From assembly GCA_943787445.1 (NCBI GenBank), contig CALSML010000020.1, positions 1 to 64,000 of the forward strand: a stretch of DNA of 64,000 bases, given 5' to 3'. Under the pieces are notes generated by a model. That model was given only the letters and a program-made list of their open reading frames with translations, was not told where the DNA came from and made no database searches. The number at the start of each line of letters is the position of its first letter. Positions within the stretch are counted from its first letter, which is position 1. The DNA is from an uncultured Alphaproteobacteria bacterium. GTDB lineage: Bacteria > Pseudomonadota > Alphaproteobacteria > UBA6615. Positions 59,281-64,000 of this stretch are shown one piece after another. A program made the translations under genes and the position numbers.

Positions 59281-60302
59281 ATGAATACCGAGACATCACA
59301 ATTTGCGACACCCCTGATCGATCCGTTTGAACGGCCGATCAACTATCTGCGTGTTTCCGTCACGGATCGCTGCGATCTTCGCTGCGTCTATTGCATGGCC
59401 GAAGACATGACCTTCCTTCCCAAAGCACAGGTGCTTTCGCTGGAGGAACTGGACCGCATGTGCAGCGCATTCGTTGATCTGGGAGTGCGGAAACTGCGCC
59501 TGACCGGCGGCGAACCGCTGGTGCGTAAAAACATCATGTGGCTGATACGCCGACTGGGCCGACACCTCGAAAGCGGTGCCCTCGACGAACTGACCCTGAC
59601 TTCTAATGGCACTCAGCTGGCGCGCTACGCACAGGACCTCGCTGATGCCGGTGTCAAACGCATCAATATCTCACTCGATACGCTCGATCCGGACAAGTTC
59701 AAGGCGATCACCCGCTGGGGCGATCTGGAGCGCGTTCTGGACGGTGTTGCCGCCGCGCGGGCGGCCGGACTGGCCATCAAGATCAACGCGGTCGCACTGC
59801 GTGGGGTCAATGACGATGAATTCGACCGCCTGCTCAACTGGTGCGGCGAGGGTGGATTCGACCTGACCTTCATCGAAGTGATGCCGCTGGGCGAGATCGG
59901 CGAACAACGGCTTGATCAGTACCTGCCATTGTCGATGGTGCGTGGCGACCTTTCGAAACGCTGGACCCTGACCGAATCCGAGCATGCCACCGGCGGCCCG
60001 GCGCGGTATTTCGATATCGCCGAAACAGGCCAGCGACTGGGCTTCATCACGCCGCTGACCCACAATTTCTGTGAGGCCTGCAACCGGGTCCGCCTGACCT
60101 GCACGGGGACGCTCTATATGTGTCTGGGTCAGGAAGACGCTGCGGACTTACGTGCCCCCCTGCGCGCCAGTGAGAATGACGGCTTGCTCAAGGACGCCAT
60201 TCACGAGGCAATCGGTCGCAAGCCAAAGGCCATGATTTCATTATCGACCGTCGCCAGAACGCACCCGCTGTCGGGCGCCATATGAGCGTGACGGGCGGTT
60301 AA
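59281..60302 (+). CDS. moaA: GTP 3',8-cyclase MoaA (frameshifted near the C-terminus)
   Basis: Radical SAM enzyme that starts molybdopterin synthesis from GTP. The N-terminal cluster motif is CDLRCVYC with [10 protein letters not shown], and the C-terminal cluster motif [21 protein letters not shown] follows. As written the protein ends at SGAI, but in the next frame the DNA reads [25 protein letters not shown] and a stop at 60302, the true conserved C-terminus with the double glycine. One A is missing near 60225-60227 (three A where four are needed). Start ATG 59281 (or GTG 59275). It provides the pterin for formate dehydrogenase. Confidence 0.93.
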
Positions 60303-60329
60303 CGGAGCAACTGCGACGCGATGTATTTC

Positions 60330-62710
60330 TCCGCCCGAACATAGGGAATCGTCCACACCGTCGTGGTCGCTGCGTCGCTTTTCTCCCTGCCCGCAATTGA
60401 ACTGGCCTTCGGAGATCGGTTCGGTCGCGGCCAGACCCGGGACGTGCTGACCTATGGTGAAGCCAAGGATTTCCAGAGCAAATTCACAAGCGGCGCGCTG
60501 ACCTAGACGAAGGACGAAGGCCACTTCAGACGAAACCACATCGGGACTGGACCCGGACAGCTTCAACGACACGAATTCGAGCGGTGATTTCGGATTTGAT
60601 GAAGTCGGCAATTCGGATCAGACCGATTCCAGATTTGGCAGTCCCGACGAAGCCCCCGTGACCGATGCGCCGGCCGGCAGCGAAGGGAGCGGAACCGGCC
60701 AGACGCTGGGGGCGGCGGCAGATGGCACGCTGGAGGAACGAGGAGATTCCGGAGAGGCCGACGATCCGGGACAGGCCTCGCGGGAAATCATCATCTTCGT
60801 CAATTTGAGTCCCGAACCCCGGCCCGACGAAGATGCCGTCGAACCCGATCCGGCGCGCGCCCAAGGAGAAACGGATACTCCGGCACCCGTGGCGTCGAAT
60901 TCCACCGGCGACACCACCACAAAAGTCGCCGCGCTCGTGTCCGATGATGCGGCCTCCGCTCCGGAAGCCCCCCGATCGGGCGCACCCGAATGGTCTGGCA
61001 GAGGGTGAAACCGACAAGGGCCGCAAGAGCGAGGGTGATCCCACCCAGGCCGCCGCGCCAAATCTCGGAGAATTGTCGCCCCCGGATGCAGCGGCAGCTC
61101 TGAAAACCGAAACCCCCGGCAGCAGCCTTGCGGAACTGGACCTTGCCGATGACGCGTCTCTGGCCCCCGTTCAGACCACAACCTCCATCAATCCCGATGA
61201 GGTTCCCTCAGGCCTGACAACACCACGCGAAGCCACAACCGTGGCCGAGCAGGCCGCCGGTCAGCCCGGCCTGCCCGATCAGAACAATGATCACGCACCG
61301 AAGGACACGCCATTGCCGGCGGACCTTAAGCCCCGCCCCGAGCTGACCGTTACGGTGCCGGCCAAAGGGGTTGCCGGTTTCGACACACCTGCAGAGCGCA
61401 TTGAGAATGCCGACAAACTGGTCGAGCCGGAGGAACCCGGTGCCGCGCTGGCGCGCATTGGTGGCCGCGTCAGTGGCATTGAAGAAGAGATCGACGGTGA
61501 TCGCGGGCTCGACAATGAAGAGCCGCAGAGCAAGATCCAGATTGCCGAAGGCAATCAGAATGCCCTGATTGCGGTGTCCGAGGCCGATGAACCACGTCAG
61601 GGTGTCCGCGAGAACGGTGTTGAAGATGCCGGAGAAACGGACGACACCAAAAATCTGAGCAGCCAGATCGCCGCACTCGACGAGGGTGACGAGTTTCGCG
61701 CCCCGGACGCAGGCATCCGCGACCGTTCGGCGCTCGCGCGCGGACCGCTGAGCCCGCTGGCCAAGGTGATTGCCGCAATCGCGGGCGACAACGAAGCGCT
61801 GGCGCGTGCCCTGACGAACCCGAAACCGTCCGAAGAGGTGGGTGGCATTCCCGACCCCGGAGAACTGAAAATCAACGATTTGCTGGAAGAGGCCGCTGAT
61901 GCCGGTCTGGCGCAGGCACAGACAAAACTGGCCGAGCGATATCTTCTGGGCCCTTGCCGAAGGTGGCACCCCGGACGAGATTTACGAATTGTTGCGCAAT
62001 GCGGCGGAGAGCGGCGATGAGGAGGCACAGCTGCTTCTGGGTGCCCTGCTGGCCGATGGTCAGATCATCCCGAAAGACCTGATCCAGTCGCATGTTTTCT
62101 TCGAGCTGGCCTCTGCTCAGGGCAGCGATGAAGCCAATGAAATGGCTGCCAGTCCTCGAACGCCAGATGACGCCGCGTGAAGTTGTCGATTCCCGCCGCC
62201 TGGCCCGACAATATCGCCGTCTTCTCGACGCGACGGCCGAGGCGCGTTCGCGTGGCTCGAGCGGCGAAGGCCTACGCGATCAGCTGCTCGACGCCGCAGC
62301 AGCCGGCAATACGGCCAAGACCGCCGAATTGCTGTCGCGCGGTGCCGATCTGGAGGGCAATGACACCGCCGGACGCACCGCGGTCATCAACGCCGCCTGG
62401 CGCGGCGAACAGGAGGTCGTCGATCTTCTGATCGAACTGGAAGCCGACCTGAACGTCGCCGATCATGAAGGTCGTACGGCTGTGTCCTGAGCAGCGAGCA
62501 ACGGCCACCACACGATTGTCCGCAAATTGCTGGAGAACGGCGCGCGCCCGAGAGTCACCGATCAGGAGGGCCTGACCCCCTGATGCGCGCGGCCTGGAAC
62601 GGGCATATTGAAGTTGTGCGTCTGCTGATCGACGCGGGCTCACAACTCTCGGGCACGGATGACAAGGGCAATTCCGCGCTCGACTATGCCGAGCAGGGCG
62701 GGCATCGCGA
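60330..62710 (+). pseudogene. Large Sel1- and ankyrin-repeat protein, broken by frameshifts and one stop
   Basis: Read across frames this is one long protein. It begins with a possible leader (VVAASLFSLPAIELAFGDRFGRGQ) and continues with a long acidic Pro/Thr/Glu/Asp-rich region (about 60530-61900). It then has a Sel1-like tetratricopeptide part (LKINDLLEEAADAGLAQAQTKLAERYL and ESGDEEAQLLLGALLADGQI) and ends in ankyrin repeats (GRTAVINAAWRGEQEVVDLLIELEADLN and GLTPLMRAAWNGHIEVVRLLIDAG). Breaks include shifts near 60500, 61000, 61950 and 62150, an in-frame TGA at 62488 and a missing C near 62580. The end runs into the opposite-strand gene. It is probably an exported scaffold or regulator; frames are too broken to be sure. 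Confidence 0.6.
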
Positions 62711-63047
62711 ACAACGCCCGGGCCCGGTAAATCGTGTTGTAGGAATTCTCGTTCAGGCCCGTGAGGATGAGTTTCTCGGCCTCGGCCCCTTTTGCAAAGA
62801 TCGCGAATTGCGGCGGATAGGGGTTTTTGAGCATCTCATTGGTCATGACCGTGACAAAGCCAATGCGCCGCTCCCTGTCACTTCCGGGCAGCACCGGTAC
62901 ACGGGCCTCATAAACTTCGAATGTTGCCGGTACGGGATAGTAATAGTCCGCATGGCGGCGGCCATCCTGCGCCACACTGGCACCGCTGCCCAGCATCCCG
63001 ACACCGAGAATAAACAGCCCTGTAAACACCAATCGCCATGACGACAT
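62640..63047 (-). CDS. Conserved small secreted protein, C-terminus abnormal
   Basis: A 135-residue protein with a signal peptide (LVFTGLFILGVGMLGSGASVAQ) followed by DADYYYP-type segment HADYYYPVPATFEVYEARVPVLP, RERRIGFVTVMTNEMLKNPYPPQFAIFAKGAEAEKL and TIYRARAL. It looks like a widespread alphaproteobacterial family of unknown function. From about 62715 on, the reading continues as ALLGIVERGIALVIRAREL, which is the reverse complement of ankyrin-gene DNA and not family-like. The C-terminal end thus seems lost where the two genes meet. The start ATG 63047 fits the signal peptide. Confidence 0.65.
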   Translation of the reverse strand: MSSWRLVFTGLFILGVGMLGSGASVAQDGRRHADYYYPVPATFEVYEARVPVLPGSDRERRIGFVTVMTNEMLKNPYPPQFAIFAKGAEAEKLILTGLNENSYNTIYRARALFAMPALLGIVERGIALVIRAREL

Positions 63048-63190
63048 GATAGAATTCTCCCAAAGACACACCCCACGGCACACTCTGCCGCCGCCGCCCC
63101 CGTGAGACAACGGCTGGTTTGCCATGGGGTGACTGCGATATAGTCCCGCCCAGCGCTTTTTCTGCGACCCCTGACGGATTGTTCAAGATT

Positions 63191-63991
63191 TTGTCCAAAA
63201 CCAGCAACGCCACAACCTTTTCAACGGAAACCGGACGGATCGCCTTCGTGGCGGCGGAGTTCGATGCGGCCCGCGACGCGCTGCAGGACCTGAAATCCCG
63301 ATATGACAATGTCGCCCCGGAAGAGGCCGATGTCATCGTTGCCCTGGGCGGGGATGGCTTTGCGCTGCAGACCCTGCGCCGGTTCGTGGACAGCAAGAAA
63401 CCCGTCTTCGGGCTGAACCGGGGTTCGGTCGGCTTTCTGATGAACGACTACAATCCCGATGGATTGAATCTGCGGCTTTCGAAAGCCCAGGCCGTCACTC
63501 TCTACCCACTGCAGATGATCGCCCGGACCGCCGATGGCGAGACCCATGAATCCCTTGCCATCAATGAGGTCTCGCTGCTGCGCGAGACCTATCAGGCTGC
63601 CAAGCTCGAGATCGTCATAGACGGCGTGTCGCGGATGGAAGAACTGATCTGTGACGGCGCCATGGTCGCAACCCCGGCTGGCAGCACAGCCTATAATCTG
63701 TCTGCCCATGGCCCGATCATTCCACTGAGCGCGGAAATTCTGGCCCTGACCCCGATCAGCGCGTTTCGCCCGCGCCGCTGGCGCGGTGCCCTGTTACCGC
63801 ATGACGCCGATGTGGTGTTCAAGGTGCACGAGACCGGCAAACGACCCGTGAGCGCGACCGCGGATGACTTTGAAGTCCGCAATGTTGTCGAGGTCACGAT
63901 CCGCGAAGATCGCGCCCGCAGCTTCCAACTGCTGTTCGATCCCGAGACCAATCTGGAAGAGCGCATCCTGAAAGAGCAATTTGCTCCGTGA
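63191..63991 (+). CDS. nadK: NAD kinase
   Basis: It phosphorylates NAD to NADP. About 266 residues with [20 protein letters not shown] (the GGDG motif), [25 protein letters not shown] and [21 protein letters not shown] (the NE and substrate-binding motifs). No ATG start is available in frame; TTG 63191 (SKTSNATTF) is used, and other upstream TTG codons (63119, 63179) exist, so the start is uncertain. It is divergent from the small secreted protein gene. Confidence 0.92.
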   Translation: MSKTSNATTFSTETGRIAFVAAEFDAARDALQDLKSRYDNVAPEEADVIVALGGDGFALQTLRRFVDSKKPVFGLNRGSVGFLMNDYNPDGLNLRLSKAQAVTLYPLQMIARTADGETHESLAINEVSLLRETYQAAKLEIVIDGVSRMEELICDGAMVATPAGSTAYNLSAHGPIIPLSAEILALTPISAFRPRRWRGALLPHDADVVFKVHETGKRPVSATADDFEVRNVVEVTIREDRARSFQLLFDPETNLEERILKEQFAP

Positions 63992-64000
63992 TCGCTTCGG

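Noticed and set aside
60526-61181. Minus-strand frames opposite the Sel1/ankyrin gene
   Set aside because: They are Gly/Arg/Ser-rich complements of the acidic region and have no starts or motifs of their own.
62092-62490. Treating the ankyrin part as an independent gene
   Set aside because: It continues the Sel1 part after a one-base shift and has no ribosome site, so it is better seen as one broken gene.

Overview
This 64-kb window is high-GC chromosomal DNA from an alphaproteobacterium. The evidence is a CckA/ChpT-type phosphorelay remnant, a single-cysteine DksA, a GTTC-N7-GTTC SOS box beside recA, the gene order cckA-recA-alaS, and a Sinorhizobium rkpA/rkpG-like capsule operon. The genus cannot be told from the sequence alone.

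Layout. (1) 1-10.4 kb, minus strand: a capsule operon with a 2,500-residue multidomain polyketide/fatty-acid synthase (RkpA-like), an alpha-oxoamine synthase (RkpG-like), a KpsE-like exporter subunit and the start of a KpsM-like ABC permease. (2) 10.5-12.06 kb: a complete IS3-family element abutting the tail of an unrelated transposase. (3) 12.1-18.8 kb: housekeeping genes guaA, an NTF2-like protein, rsmB, guaB, rlmE and ppx/gppA. (4) 19.27 kb: tRNA-Gln(CUG), then a PadR regulator and a two-gene RND efflux system. (5) 24.5-30.4 kb: a LysM/Ig-like protein, a LOG-family hydrolase, an unrecognised 456-residue protein, an ECF sigma/anti-sigma pair joined by an apparent deletion, an MXKDX repeat protein and a VWA protein. 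(6) 30.4-36 kb: moxR, alaS, recA and a cckA fragment, all full of frameshifts although the protein sequence is still conserved in pieces. (7) 36-41 kb: csrA, a porin and the znuA/znuCB-zur zinc uptake regulon, with a perfect palindrome in the divergent promoter. (8) 41-46.8 kb: an ACMSD-like amidohydrolase, an acyl-CoA dehydrogenase, a zinc alcohol dehydrogenase, dksA and a truncated chpT. (9) 47-60.3 kb: a formate-oxidation island. It holds a fused NuoE-NuoF beta subunit and a large molybdo/tungsto-pterin alpha subunit (resembling Methylobacterium FDH1), an FKBP isomerase, a cupin, mobA, a small membrane protein, fdhD, a tungstate-type ABC transporter (tupBCA), an ABC_sub_bind lipoprotein-like binding protein and moaA. 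(10) 60.3-64 kb: a broken Sel1/ankyrin protein, a small secreted protein and NAD kinase.

The formate island is the most coherent system: metal uptake (tupBCA), pterin synthesis (moaA), guanylylation (mobA) and sulfuration (fdhD) surround an NAD-linked formate dehydrogenase. The repeated single-base frameshifts in conserved or essential genes (kpsM, kpsE, guaA, padR, moaA and especially moxR-alaS-recA), together with several deletion-like joins, look mainly like consensus-sequence errors rather than true gene decay. Any claim about broken genes here should be read with that in mind.
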